A stretch of 28,315 nt of DNA from DATGKD01 sp035294855 (GCA_035294855.1 DATGKD010000214.1:1-28315), one strand, 5' to 3'. Shown: positions 10,854 through 17,604, numbered from the stretch's first letter. Notes: generated by a model from the sequence alone, not told the origin. Translations and numbers: made by a program.

Positions 10854-11039
10854 GGTCGCCCCCTTCCCGCCCGGGACATCATGGTCGAGGACGCCGACGA
10901 AGGCTCGCCGCCCCGCGGCCGCCGCCGCTCCGTCGGCCCTCGTGTCGGCACACGGCCTGTTGGTCGGGAGTTGAGCCGCGCTTGGACGTGCGGTGAGCGA
11001 CGGCGTTCAGGATGTTCGACGAGAGGGGCACGTCGTCCG

Positions 11040-11074
11040 GGCTCGCGGCGGCGCGAGCCGGGCGTCACGCCCGG
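11040..11074 (+). promoter_or_regulatory. Tandem perfect hairpins in the leader of the orphan gene
   Basis: GGCTCGCG (11040-11047) pairs with CGCGAGCC (11052-11059), and CCGGGCGT/ACGCCCGG pair across 11058-11074. The two stems share two bases, so both cannot form completely at once. They end 3 nt before the GGAGGG ribosome binding site at 11078-11083. They may form a mutually exclusive attenuator, or serve as a terminator for read-through. Confidence 0.4.
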
Positions 11075-11092
11075 ATCGGAGGGTGGTCCGCC

Positions 11093-11560
11093 ATGAGCAT
11101 GGCAGCGGCTTCGGATTTCAGCGACGCAACGGGCGACGTCTCGCCCGGCCTTCCCGCCAGCCAGCTGGCCCCGGCGGTGGTGTACCTGGCCGCGGCCAGG
11201 AACACCTACGGCACCCGGTCGTACCGCAATGCCGTGCAGCGTGTGGTGGAAGAGTGGCCCGACGCCGTGGTCATGGACACCGCTGGCTGCGGTTTCGCGT
11301 CCAACGCGGACTGGCAGCTGCGGTGGCCGTTCATCCGCGAGGGCATCGACACGCTCGTCGTGCTGTCGGAGGACGACGGAACGATCAGCCAGGACACATG
11401 GCGCGAGCTGCTCGACGCGACCGACGCCGGCCTGCCCTGTTGGATCGCCACTGGCGACGGGCGTCTCTCGTCCTCGGAGTCGGTGCGCTTCCGCGTCTAC
11501 CCGGCGGGCGCGCGCACCGACCGCCACTGGGCCCGGATCGAGGTGCCACCGGCGGCCTGA
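11093..11560 (+). CDS. Uncharacterised protein, possible nucleoside 2-deoxyribosyltransferase-like fold
   Basis: Not firmly recognised; 155 residues. The ATG at 11093 has a strong GGAGGG site 9 nt upstream and is preferred to an ATG at 11012. After about 27 variable residues the sequence reads as a short alpha/beta domain: VVYLAAARNTYGTRSY (29-44), a Trp/Pro/Asp segment ending VVMDTAG, then NADWQLRWPF, IDTLVVLSEDDG (85-96), WRELLDATDAGLPCW (103-117). This order resembles the nucleoside deoxyribosyltransferase-like fold, in which a conserved acidic residue and a late Glu sit in similar places; Glu105 is a candidate. There is no signal peptide or membrane segment. It lies alone between a divergent ycnI-like gene and the sigma factor. 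Substrate and role are unknown. Confidence 0.65.
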   Translation: MSMAAASDFSDATGDVSPGLPASQLAPAVVYLAAARNTYGTRSYRNAVQRVVEEWPDAVVMDTAGCGFASNADWQLRWPFIREGIDTLVVLSEDDGTISQDTWRELLDATDAGLPCWIATGDGRLSSSESVRFRVYPAGARTDRHWARIEVPPAA

Positions 11561-11650
11561 CCGCCCGGTCGCAGTGTTTGCCAGGCGCACGGACCGCTGG
11601 CGCGACCCAGCTTTCGACGTGCCCGAGATCCGGGCGTGACAACCCCTGTG

Positions 11651-11656
11651 TATCGT
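11651..11656 (+). promoter_or_regulatory. -10 box for a leaderless sigma-factor transcript
   Basis: TATCGT ends 7 nt before the ATG at 11664. No Shine-Dalgarno precedes that ATG, so the message is probably leaderless. No SigR-type GGAAT-N18-GTT promoter was seen here. Confidence 0.5.
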
Positions 11657-11663
11657 GCAGGCC

Positions 11664-12242
11664 ATGGCCGACCGGCAGCGCTTCACCGAGCTCGCCATGC
11701 CGCACATGTCGGCGCTGTACACGGCGGCGTTGCGCATGACGCGCAACCCGGCCGACGCTGAGGACCTCGTCCAGGAGACCTTCCTCAAGGCCTACCGGGC
11801 GTTCGACCGTTACGAGGACGGCACGAACATCAGGGCGTGGCTCTACAAGATCCTCACGAACACGTTCATCAACAGCTACCGGGCGGCCAAGCGCCGTCCC
11901 GAGAAAGCGGACGTCGAGGACGTGGAGGACCTCTACATGTACCGGCGCCTGGGCGAGCTGCCGACCGCAGGGACTGGCCGATCAGCGGAGGACGAAGTGC
12001 TCTCCGGATTCACCGACGACGAGGTGAAGAACGCCATCGAGTCGCTGCCGGAGTCGTTCCGCATCGCCGTCCTCCTCGCCGACGTCGAGGGTTTCTCCTA
12101 CAAGGAGATCGCGGACATCACCGACGTCCCGATCGGCACGGTCATGAGCCGGATCCACCGGGGAAGAAAGGCTCTCCAGAAGGCGTTGATGGATTTTGCC
12201 GAGGCAAGAGGGCTCGTGGGATCGGCCGAGCCGGGGCGTTAA
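11664..12242 (+). CDS. sigR: ECF sigma factor, SigR/SigH type
   Basis: Extracytoplasmic-function-type RNA polymerase sigma factor of 192 residues. Sigma region 2 spans about 13-79 (NPADAEDLVQETFLKAYRAF, then GTNIRAWLYKIL and NTFINSYR). An acidic linker follows (about 80-117). Region 4 is about 118-172, with a helix-turn-helix at YKEIADITDVPIGTVMSRIH. The sequence pattern and the zinc anti-sigma gene directly downstream match the SigR/SigH branch, which controls thiol-oxidative and heat stress genes in Streptomyces and Mycobacterium. An in-frame GTG at 11655 would sit inside the -10 box, so ATG 11664 is chosen. Its TAA stop forms part of the next gene's -10 box. Confidence 0.88.
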   Translation: MADRQRFTELAMPHMSALYTAALRMTRNPADAEDLVQETFLKAYRAFDRYEDGTNIRAWLYKILTNTFINSYRAAKRRPEKADVEDVEDLYMYRRLGELPTAGTGRSAEDEVLSGFTDDEVKNAIESLPESFRIAVLLADVEGFSYKEIADITDVPIGTVMSRIHRGRKALQKALMDFAEARGLVGSAEPGR

Positions 12243-12245
12243 CCT
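12240..12245 (+). promoter_or_regulatory. -10 box overlapping the sigma stop codon, driving the anti-sigma gene
   Basis: TAACCT begins with the TAA stop of the sigma gene and ends 8 nt before the anti-sigma ATG at 12254. The same TAACCT plus 8 nt plus ATG arrangement occurs at folP. Confidence 0.45.
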
Positions 12246-12253
12246 CGATACCG

Positions 12254-12535
12254 ATGGGAGACCGCGAGATGGGGCCCGACGACGCGGAGCTCGACTGCGA
12301 CGACACGATCGAGCGGCTCTATCGCTACCTCGACGGCGAGCTCACCGACGATCGCCGCGCGAACATCAAGCGCCATCTCGACGAATGCGCCCCATGCCTC
12401 GGGGCGTTCGACTTCGAAGCCGAGCTCCGGGTCGTGATCTCGAGTCGTTGCAAGGATCACGTCCCTGACAGTCTCCGCAAGCGCGTCCACGAGGCGTTGC
12501 TCGAGGAAGAACGCCGGCACTCGCTGGGCGGCTGA
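12254..12535 (+). CDS. rsrA: Zinc-binding anti-sigma factor, RsrA type
   Basis: Small cytoplasmic protein of 93 residues that would hold its cognate sigma factor inactive in reducing conditions. The zinc anti-sigma motif is clear: Cys15, then His41, Cys45 and Cys48 (HLDECAPC). The 26-residue spacing from the first Cys to His and the H-x3-C-x2-C pattern equal those of Streptomyces RsrA (Cys11, His37, Cys41, Cys44). One more cysteine lies in SSRCKDHVP, so a redox disulfide switch is plausible. A second ATG at 12269 would shorten the N-terminus by five residues. The gene follows the sigma gene by 11 nt, apparently with its own promoter, and a strong hairpin ends the unit. Function is inferred from motif and position. 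Confidence 0.87.
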   Translation: MGDREMGPDDAELDCDDTIERLYRYLDGELTDDRRANIKRHLDECAPCLGAFDFEAELRVVISSRCKDHVPDSLRKRVHEALLEEERRHSLGG

Positions 12536-12538
12536 CCC

Positions 12539-12564
12539 GCCGAGCCCCGGACACGGGGCTTGGC
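12539..12564 (+). terminator. Strong hairpin terminator after the anti-sigma gene
   Basis: GCCGAGCCCCG (12539-12549) pairs with CGGGGCTTGGC (12554-12564), 11 pairs with one G-T, around a GACA loop. It starts 3 nt after the stop codon. There is no T tract, as usual in high-GC Actinobacteria. Confidence 0.65.
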
Positions 12565-12636
12565 ACGGCCCGGACGGCCCGCCCCACCCCAGGGGGACGC
12601 CCGGCTGATTCACAACGGATACACAACGACCCGATC

Positions 12637-12654
12637 CGCCCCTTCGGAGGGGCG
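12637..12654 (+). other. Hairpin in the leader of the small zinc-site gene
   Basis: A seven-pair stem, CGCCCCT (12637-12643) with AGGGGCG (12648-12654), closes on a TCGG loop. It lies about 55 nt before the ATG at 12711 and may stabilise the 5' leader or act as a second terminator. Confidence 0.35.
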
Positions 12655-12710
12655 CGCCCTGCGTCGATACGAACGCATCGTGCAGCCCACCGGCGGAGGT
12701 GGAGAGGGAC

Positions 12711-12917
12711 ATGGACGAGCGAACCGAGCTTGGCGAGCACTCCATCGGCGGAACGGCATTGGCGGGCAGCGGTCGGCCGGCGCGCACGTTCCGCCACGGC
12801 CGGATCTGCGCCGAGGCCGGCTGCGAGACGAAGCTGTCGATCTACAACGACGACGAGTACTGCTCGCTCCACGTGAGCCCGAGCACCCCCCGTCTCCGAG
12901 GCAAGAAGATCGCCTGA
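12711..12917 (+). CDS. Small protein with a C4-C-C-H zinc-site motif
   Basis: A 68-residue protein without assigned function. The ATG at 12711 has a long purine-rich ribosome binding site (GGAGGTGGAG from 12695), better than the in-frame GTG at 12699 that lies inside that site. The N-terminal 30 residues look disordered. Residues 31-54 read RICAEAGCETKLSIYN, then YCSLH: Cys33, Cys38, Cys51 and His54 could bind one zinc. Similar GC-x-T-x-LS-x-YN segments followed by C-x2-H occur in small actinobacterial proteins; this is recollection of a pattern, not a search. The basic tail (RLRGKKIA) may touch nucleic acid. It lies between the sigma/anti-sigma unit and the metalloprotease, each with its own signals. 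Confidence 0.7.
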   Translation: MDERTELGEHSIGGTALAGSGRPARTFRHGRICAEAGCETKLSIYNDDEYCSLHVSPSTPRLRGKKIA

Positions 12918-12960
12918 CCACGTGATCGACGGGCTCGGGCGGCCTGCGGCCCCCGGTCCC

Positions 12961-12966
12961 TACACT
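12961..12966 (+). promoter_or_regulatory. -10 box for a leaderless metalloprotease transcript
   Basis: TACACT ends 6 nt before the ATG at 12973. It would lie inside the coding region if the upstream GTG at 12922 were used, which argues for the later start. Confidence 0.5.
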
Positions 12967-12972
12967 GAGGTG

Positions 12973-14064
12973 ATGTCCAGCCCGGTGTCGTGGGACGTGG
13001 CCGAACGTGTCGCCGTGTGGGTGGCCTCGCGCCAGCCCCTCATGGGCCCCACGCCGGGCACCCATGTCGATGCCGCCACCTGGGCACAACTCGAGAAGGA
13101 CTTCGCCGCCGCCACGTCCCAGGCCGAAGGCTTGGTGATCGACGCCACCGGTCTGCGGCCGGCGACCGGGGGAGCGGAGGGGAAGGTCGTGGACCGGGCG
13201 GGTTGGGTCCGCGCCAACCTGTCGTCTTTTCGGCGACTGCTCGAGCCCGTGCTCGGCCAGCTCGACGCCACCACCCTGCCGGGCCCGCTGGCCGGGGCCG
13301 CCCGAGGTGCCACCGGGGCGCAGCTCGGCCTCGTGCTCGGCTGGATGGCCACCCGCGTGCTCGGCCAGTACGACCTCTTGCTCGCCGAGGGCGACGACAC
13401 GGGTGGGGCTGTCTCTTACGTCGGCCCGAACGTGGTCGCGCTCGAGCGCCGTCACGGCTTCCCCCCGGCGCAATTCAGATTGTGGATCGCCCTGCACGAG
13501 GTGACCCACCGGTGCCAGTTCACCGGCGTGCCGTGGCTCCGGCCCCATTTCCTGTCCCTCGTCGACCAGGCGATGTCGGGCATGTCCCCCGACCCGAAGC
13601 GATTCGCCGAAGCGCTCAAGCGGGCGGCGGCCGCGGTGCGCGCCGGCCAGAACCCGCTCGAGGAGGCCGGCATGCTCGGCCTGGTGGCCCCGCCCGAGCA
13701 GCTCGAGGTCATCGGCCGGATCCAGGCCATGATGAGCCTTCTGGAGGGGCACGGCGACGTCACGATGGACCGGGCCGGAGCATCCGCGGTGCCCGACGCC
13801 GCGTGGTTCAGCCGTGTGTTGCGGGAACGGCGGCGCAAGGCGAGCCTGCCGGCCCGGCTGCTGCAGCAGCTCGTCGGCATCGACGCCAAGCTCCGCCAGT
13901 ACGAACAGGGAGAGCGCTTCATCCGCGCCGTCGAGGCGTCGGGGGGACCGGAATTGCTGGCACGGGTGTGGGAGTCACCCGAGATGCTCCCCACCATGGA
14001 CGAGATCCGCCATCCCGAGCAATGGGTGGCGCGCGTCGGCCCGGCACGACTCGCCGCGGGGTGA
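12973..14064 (+). CDS. Zinc-dependent metalloprotease family protein (DUF2342)
   Basis: A 363-residue protein of the actinobacterial DUF2342 family, also annotated as a coenzyme-F420-biosynthesis-associated protein. The zincin motif HEVTH is at residues 175-179 in LWIALHEVTHRCQF. A helical C-terminal half contains GHGDVTMDRAG, which may supply the third ligand region. No signal peptide is seen, so it is probably cytoplasmic. Substrate is unknown. An in-frame GTG at 12922 would add 17 residues with no conservation visible. The gene lies directly before tilS (stop and start overlap as ATGA), the same neighbourhood as in Mycobacterium tuberculosis, where the family member is next to mesJ/tilS and hpt. 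Confidence 0.87.
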   Translation: MSSPVSWDVAERVAVWVASRQPLMGPTPGTHVDAATWAQLEKDFAAATSQAEGLVIDATGLRPATGGAEGKVVDRAGWVRANLSSFRRLLEPVLGQLDATTLPGPLAGAARGATGAQLGLVLGWMATRVLGQYDLLLAEGDDTGGAVSYVGPNVVALERRHGFPPAQFRLWIALHEVTHRCQFTGVPWLRPHFLSLVDQAMSGMSPDPKRFAEALKRAAAAVRAGQNPLEEAGMLGLVAPPEQLEVIGRIQAMMSLLEGHGDVTMDRAGASAVPDAAWFSRVLRERRRKASLPARLLQQLVGIDAKLRQYEQGERFIRAVEASGGPELLARVWESPEMLPTMDEIRHPEQWVARVGPARLAAG

Positions 14065-15038
14065 TGCCGACGCCGCAGCAGGCCGGTGCCGAGCTCGTCG
14101 GCGCGCTGCTGGGGCGTTGTTCGTTCCCCGCTCCGGGGACGCCGCTCGTGTGCGCGGTGTCGGGAGGAGCGGATTCGCTGGCGTTGCTCGCGCTGGCGGT
14201 GCACGCGGGCCTCGATGCCACCGCCGTCCACGTCGACCACGGGCTGCGAGCCGCCTCGGCAGCAGAGGCCGATGTCGTCGCCGGGGCCGCCGCGGCGCTG
14301 GGCGCGCACTTTCGCGCCGAACGGGTCGAGCTCGTGCCGGGCTCGAATCTCGAAGCGCGGGCGCGCGCCGCGCGCCGCGCCGTATTGCCGCCCGCGCACG
14401 CCACCGGGCACACGATGGACGACCAGGCCGAGACGGTGCTCGTGAACCTCCTGCGCGGCGCCGGTTCCGACGGGTTGGCGGGCATGCGGCGCGGCCCGTC
14501 GCACCCGATCCTCGGGTTGCGCAGAACCGACACGCGCGCGGTGTGCGAGGCACTGGGTTTCGACCCGGTGCGCGACCCGACGAACGACGACACGGCCTTC
14601 GTGCGCAACCGCGTCCGCCACGAGCTCCTGCCCCTGGCGTGTGCCATCGCGGGACGCGACCTCGTGCCGATCCTGGCCCGGCAGGCGGAGTTGTTCGCCG
14701 ACGAGGCTCGGCTCCTGGACGAGCTCGCCGCGGGCCTCGATCCCTCGGACGCGGCCTCCCTCCGTGACGCCCCGCGCCCCCTGGCACGGCGCGCCGTCCG
14801 CAGCTGGTTGAGGGACGGAGGTCCGTACCCTCCCGATCTCGCCGCCGTGGAGCGCGTGCTCGCCGTGGCGCAGGGGAACGCGGTCGCCACCGAGGTGGCC
14901 CCCGGGCGGGGCGTGCGGCGATCGCGCGGGGTGCTCACGATCGCTGAGGTTGGCGATCCCGGCGAGCAAGACGATCCGCCGGCGACCGCGCGGCGCCCGG
15001 TGGCCCGCGCCGGCTCCGGTAGTGTCGCCGCCCGATGA
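14064..15038 (+). CDS. tilS: tRNA(Ile)-lysidine synthase
   Basis: Modifies the wobble cytidine of the CAU-anticodon isoleucine tRNA to lysidine, changing both its charging and its codon reading. It has 324 residues. The PP-loop SGGADS is at 33-38, and a HVDHGLR segment and GHTMDDQAETVLVNLLRG follow, both hallmarks of the family. FVRNRVRHELLPL is also conserved. It lacks the C-terminal domain of E. coli TilS, as is usual for shorter actinobacterial forms. The ATG overlaps the metalloprotease stop (ATGA at 14064). No tRNA-Ile lies in the window. The C-terminal 30 residues are low-complexity. Confidence 0.94.
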   Translation: MPTPQQAGAELVGALLGRCSFPAPGTPLVCAVSGGADSLALLALAVHAGLDATAVHVDHGLRAASAAEADVVAGAAAALGAHFRAERVELVPGSNLEARARAARRAVLPPAHATGHTMDDQAETVLVNLLRGAGSDGLAGMRRGPSHPILGLRRTDTRAVCEALGFDPVRDPTNDDTAFVRNRVRHELLPLACAIAGRDLVPILARQAELFADEARLLDELAAGLDPSDAASLRDAPRPLARRAVRSWLRDGGPYPPDLAAVERVLAVAQGNAVATEVAPGRGVRRSRGVLTIAEVGDPGEQDDPPATARRPVARAGSGSVAAR

Positions 15039-15076
15039 CCGAGGGGAGAGCGGCGCCCCTCGGGGCGCGACCGTGA
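15035..15076 (+). CDS. Possible 13-residue leader peptide between tilS and hpt
   Basis: An ATG overlaps the tilS stop (ATGA, 15035-15038) and the frame MTEGRAAPLGARP ends at a TGA (15074-15076) whose last base is the first base of the hpt ATG. It would carry ribosomes from tilS to hpt through two coupled junctions. A TAGTGT box lies at 15020-15025, 9 nt before the ATG. This may be coincidence in a compact operon. Confidence 0.25.
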   Translation: MTEGRAAPLGARP

Positions 15077-15633
15077 TGCCGAGTCGCTGGGACGAAGACC
15101 CCGACCTCGGGCCGGTGGTGGTGCCCGAGGACGTGCTGCTCGAGCGCGTCGCCCAGCTCGGCGACGAGTTGACGGCCGACTACGAGGGGCGGCCCCCGCT
15201 GCTCGTCGGCGTGTTGAAGGGCGCGTTCGTCTTCATGAGCGACCTGGCGCGTGCCATTCGCCTGCCCGTCGAGATCGACGTCATGGCCGTGGCGTCCTAC
15301 GGATCGTCGACCACCACGAGCGGCGTGGTGCGCATCGTCAAGGACCTCGACGTCGATCTGACCGACCGCCACGTGCTCGTCGTCGAGGACATCGTGGACA
15401 GCGGGCTCACGCTGTCGTATCTCCGCCGCAGCCTGTTGGCGCGTCATCCCGCGAGCCTCGAGGTGTGCGCCCTGCTCGTGAAAGAGAGCCGCCTGCGGGC
15501 GAAGCTCGACTTCCGTTACGTCGGCTTCCGCATTCCCTCGGACTTCGTGGTGGGCTACGGGCTGGACGTGGCCGAGCGGTACCGCAACCTGCCCGACGTC
15601 CGGGTCTACAAGGGGCCCGTCCCCGTCGACTGA
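15076..15633 (+). CDS. hpt: Hypoxanthine (guanine) phosphoribosyltransferase
   Basis: Purine salvage enzyme that joins hypoxanthine or guanine to PRPP. It has 185 residues, the family norm. The PRPP-binding motif LVVEDIVDSGLTL is at about 101-113. LVGVLKGAFVFMSDL and the ASYGSSTTTSGVVRIVKD loop are typical. The conserved late segment is KLDFRYVGFRIPSDFVVGYGLD. ATG 15076 is chosen; a GTG immediately before it (15073) is also possible. The gene is followed 1 nt later by folE. In most Actinobacteria ftsH lies between hpt and folE; here it does not. Confidence 0.94.
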   Translation: MPSRWDEDPDLGPVVVPEDVLLERVAQLGDELTADYEGRPPLLVGVLKGAFVFMSDLARAIRLPVEIDVMAVASYGSSTTTSGVVRIVKDLDVDLTDRHVLVVEDIVDSGLTLSYLRRSLLARHPASLEVCALLVKESRLRAKLDFRYVGFRIPSDFVVGYGLDVAERYRNLPDVRVYKGPVPVD

Positions 15634-15634
15634 C

Positions 15635-16204
15635 GTGAGCGTCGACACCCAACGCGTGGAGCGCCTCGTGGCCGAGCTGCTCGAGGCGATCGGCGAGGAC
15701 CCCCGGCGCGAGGGCCTGCTCGCCACGCCCGAACGCGTGGCGCGCATGTACCAGGAACTCTTCTCGGGAGTGGACGACGACCCCGAGCGCCACCTGACGG
15801 TGACGTTTGCCACCGAGCACGACGAAATGGTGATGGTGCGCGACATCCCGTTCGCCTCGCTGTGCGAGCACCACATGGTCCCGTTCATGGGGAAGGTGCA
15901 CGTGGGGTACATCCCGGGCCCCGACGGCCGCGTCACCGGCCTCTCCAAGCTGGCCCGGCTGGTCGACTCCTACGCCCACCGCCTGCAGGTCCAAGAGCGC
16001 ATGACGACGCAGATCGCCGACACCATGGAGAAGGTCCTCGTCCCGCTGGGCGTGCTCGTGGTCGTGGAGGCAGAGCACCTGTGCATGGCCATGCGGGGTG
16101 TGAAGAAGCCCGGCACCCTGACGATCACCTCGGCGGTCCGGGGGCTGTTCCGCGACGACCCCCGCACCCGGGCCGAGGCCATGGAATTCGTCCACGGCCG
16201 CTGA
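15635..16204 (+). CDS. folE: GTP cyclohydrolase I
   Basis: First enzyme of tetrahydrofolate synthesis, turning GTP into dihydroneopterin triphosphate. It has 189 residues, full length. The zinc ligands are Cys77 and His80 in SLCEHHMVPF and Cys150 in AEHLCMAMRG. GYIPGPDGRVTGLSKLARLVD and RLQVQERMTTQIAD are family signatures. The GTG start lies 1 nt after the hpt stop, with an AAGGGG ribosome site inside the end of hpt, so coupled translation is likely. It heads a folE-folP-(orphan)-folB-folK run. Confidence 0.96.
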   Translation: MSVDTQRVERLVAELLEAIGEDPRREGLLATPERVARMYQELFSGVDDDPERHLTVTFATEHDEMVMVRDIPFASLCEHHMVPFMGKVHVGYIPGPDGRVTGLSKLARLVDSYAHRLQVQERMTTQIADTMEKVLVPLGVLVVVEAEHLCMAMRGVKKPGTLTITSAVRGLFRDDPRTRAEAMEFVHGR

Positions 16205-16235
16205 CCGGGCCGTCGGGCCCCGAGGTGCAGGGGCC

Positions 16236-16241
16236 TAACCT
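16236..16241 (+). promoter_or_regulatory. -10 box for a leaderless folP transcript
   Basis: TAACCT ends 8 nt before the ATG at 16250. The 45 nt gap after folE contains no Shine-Dalgarno suitably close to that ATG. Sequence and spacing match those before the anti-sigma gene. Confidence 0.5.
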
Positions 16242-16249
16242 GACCGGCC

Positions 16250-17095
16250 ATGAGGCCCCTCGTCATGGGCGTGCTGAACGTCACGCCCGACTCGTTCTCC
16301 GACGGCGGCCGCTTCTTCGGCCCCGAGGCCGCCGTGGCCCACGGTTTGGACATGGTGGAGGCGGGGGCCGACGTGGTCGACGTGGGCGGGGAGTCGAGCC
16401 GCCCCGGGGCGGAGCCGGTGCCCGAGGCGGAGGAGTTGCGCCGGGTCGTCGGCGTGGTCGAGGCGCTGGCCCCGCACGTCCGGGTGTCGGTCGACACGGT
16501 CAAGCCCGGGGTGGCCGAGGCCGCCGTGGCAGCGGGGGCGACTCTCGTCAACGACATCTCGGCGTCGCTGTGGCCGGTGGCCGCGACGTGGCGCGTGGGA
16601 TGGATCGCCATGCACATGCAAGGCGAACCCAAGACGATGCAGGCCGCACCCCGCTACGACGTCGTCGTCGACGACGTGCGGGCGTTCTTGGTGGCGCGGG
16701 CGAACATGGCGCGCGACGCCGGCGTCGAGGAGGTGTGGGTCGACCCCGGCATCGGCTTCGGTAAGACGCTCGACCACAACTTGAGCCTGTTGCGGCACCT
16801 GCGCGCGCTCGTGGCCGAGGGCTTCGGGGTCATGGTGGGGACGAGCCGCAAGAGCTTCCTCGGCCGGCTGGCGGCGCGCGCCGGCGAAGAGCTCGCGCCG
16901 GTGGATGCTCGTCTCCCGGGTTCGATCGCCACGGCCACGTGGGCGATGCTCGCCGGCGCCGCCATGGTGCGGGTGCATGACGTGGTGGCCACGGTGCAGG
17001 CCGCTACGTTGGTCGATTCGACGCGTCTCGACCCGCAGTCGCAGCCGGTCGTGGCCACGGCGGGCAACGGGCGCGCAAGCGGAGGTGGTGGGTGA
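16250..17095 (+). CDS. folP: Dihydropteroate synthase
   Basis: Condenses dihydropterin diphosphate with p-aminobenzoate; the target of sulfonamides. It has 281 residues. Signature segments are MGVLNVTPDSFSDGG at 6-20, DVGGESSRPGA, the VNDIS strand, DPGIGFGKT from Asp165, and GTSRKSFLG at about 197-205, whose Lys201 belongs to the conserved substrate-binding SRK motif. The C-terminal 30 residues beyond VHDVVATVQAA are variable. The stop overlaps the next gene's start as GTGA. A separate leaderless promoter appears to serve it, so it may be transcribed without folE. Confidence 0.95.
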   Translation: MRPLVMGVLNVTPDSFSDGGRFFGPEAAVAHGLDMVEAGADVVDVGGESSRPGAEPVPEAEELRRVVGVVEALAPHVRVSVDTVKPGVAEAAVAAGATLVNDISASLWPVAATWRVGWIAMHMQGEPKTMQAAPRYDVVVDDVRAFLVARANMARDAGVEEVWVDPGIGFGKTLDHNLSLLRHLRALVAEGFGVMVGTSRKSFLGRLAARAGEELAPVDARLPGSIATATWAMLAGAAMVRVHDVVATVQAATLVDSTRLDPQSQPVVATAGNGRASGGGG

Positions 17096-17604
17096 AAGGG
17101 AAGTGGGCCGCGGGCATCCCGCCCCGCAACTTCACGTGGGTCGTGCGCGACCAGCTCGCGGTGAGCGAGCGGCCCGGTGGCTTCGCGCCCCACCACCGCC
17201 GGGTCCGCCGCCAGGAAGAGATCATCTGGCTGCGCGTCCAGGGCTTCAACCGCGTCGTGTCGCTGCTCGAGTCCCCGCACAACCTCGCCGCGTACGACGA
17301 GGGCGAGCTCGTGTGGTCGCACTTTCCGATGCCCGCCGCCGGCGACGTGCGGGACGTGCTGCTCGACGTGTACCGGAGTGTCGACGGCTGGCTGCGCGCC
17401 GGCGAACGCGTGCTGCTGCACCAGGAGGAGCTCGGCGACCGCATCATGGGCGTCGTGGCGGGATACCTCTGGTGGAGCGGCCGGCTGCCGGGCGGTCCTC
17501 AGGCCATCGCCGTGGTGGAGCGGCTGGTGGGCCATCAGATGGGCCCCCCGGGGCGCGACATGGTGGCGCGTGCTGCGGAGCTCGTGGCGCCCGGCGGCCC
17601 CTGA
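17092..17604 (+). CDS. Dual-specificity-phosphatase-like protein with the catalytic Cys replaced (probable pseudoenzyme)
   Basis: A 170-residue protein set between folP and folB. The fold pattern of a small dual-specificity phosphatase is visible: an ILWL-like strand and VVSLLESPHNL (55-65), then VWSHFPMPAAGD with a candidate general-acid Asp85, a long helix, and LLHQEELGDRIMGVVAGYL (108-126). The phosphatase loop should read H-C-x5-R. Here it is His110-Gln111-x5-Arg117: histidine and arginine keep their spacing but the nucleophilic cysteine is glutamine. It is therefore probably not a cysteine phosphatase, but might bind a phosphorylated ligand or protein. The GTG start overlaps folP (GTGA) and has GGAGGTGG upstream. 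The assignment rests on pattern only; a link to pterin metabolism is inference from position. Confidence 0.65.
   Translation: MKGKWAAGIPPRNFTWVVRDQLAVSERPGGFAPHHRRVRRQEEIIWLRVQGFNRVVSLLESPHNLAAYDEGELVWSHFPMPAAGDVRDVLLDVYRSVDGWLRAGERVLLHQEELGDRIMGVVAGYLWWSGRLPGGPQAIAVVERLVGHQMGPPGRDMVARAAELVAPGGP

Noticed and set aside
12922..12972. GTG at 12922 as the metalloprotease start
   Set aside because: The extra residues are not family-like and a consensus -10 box TACACT lies just before the ATG at 12973.
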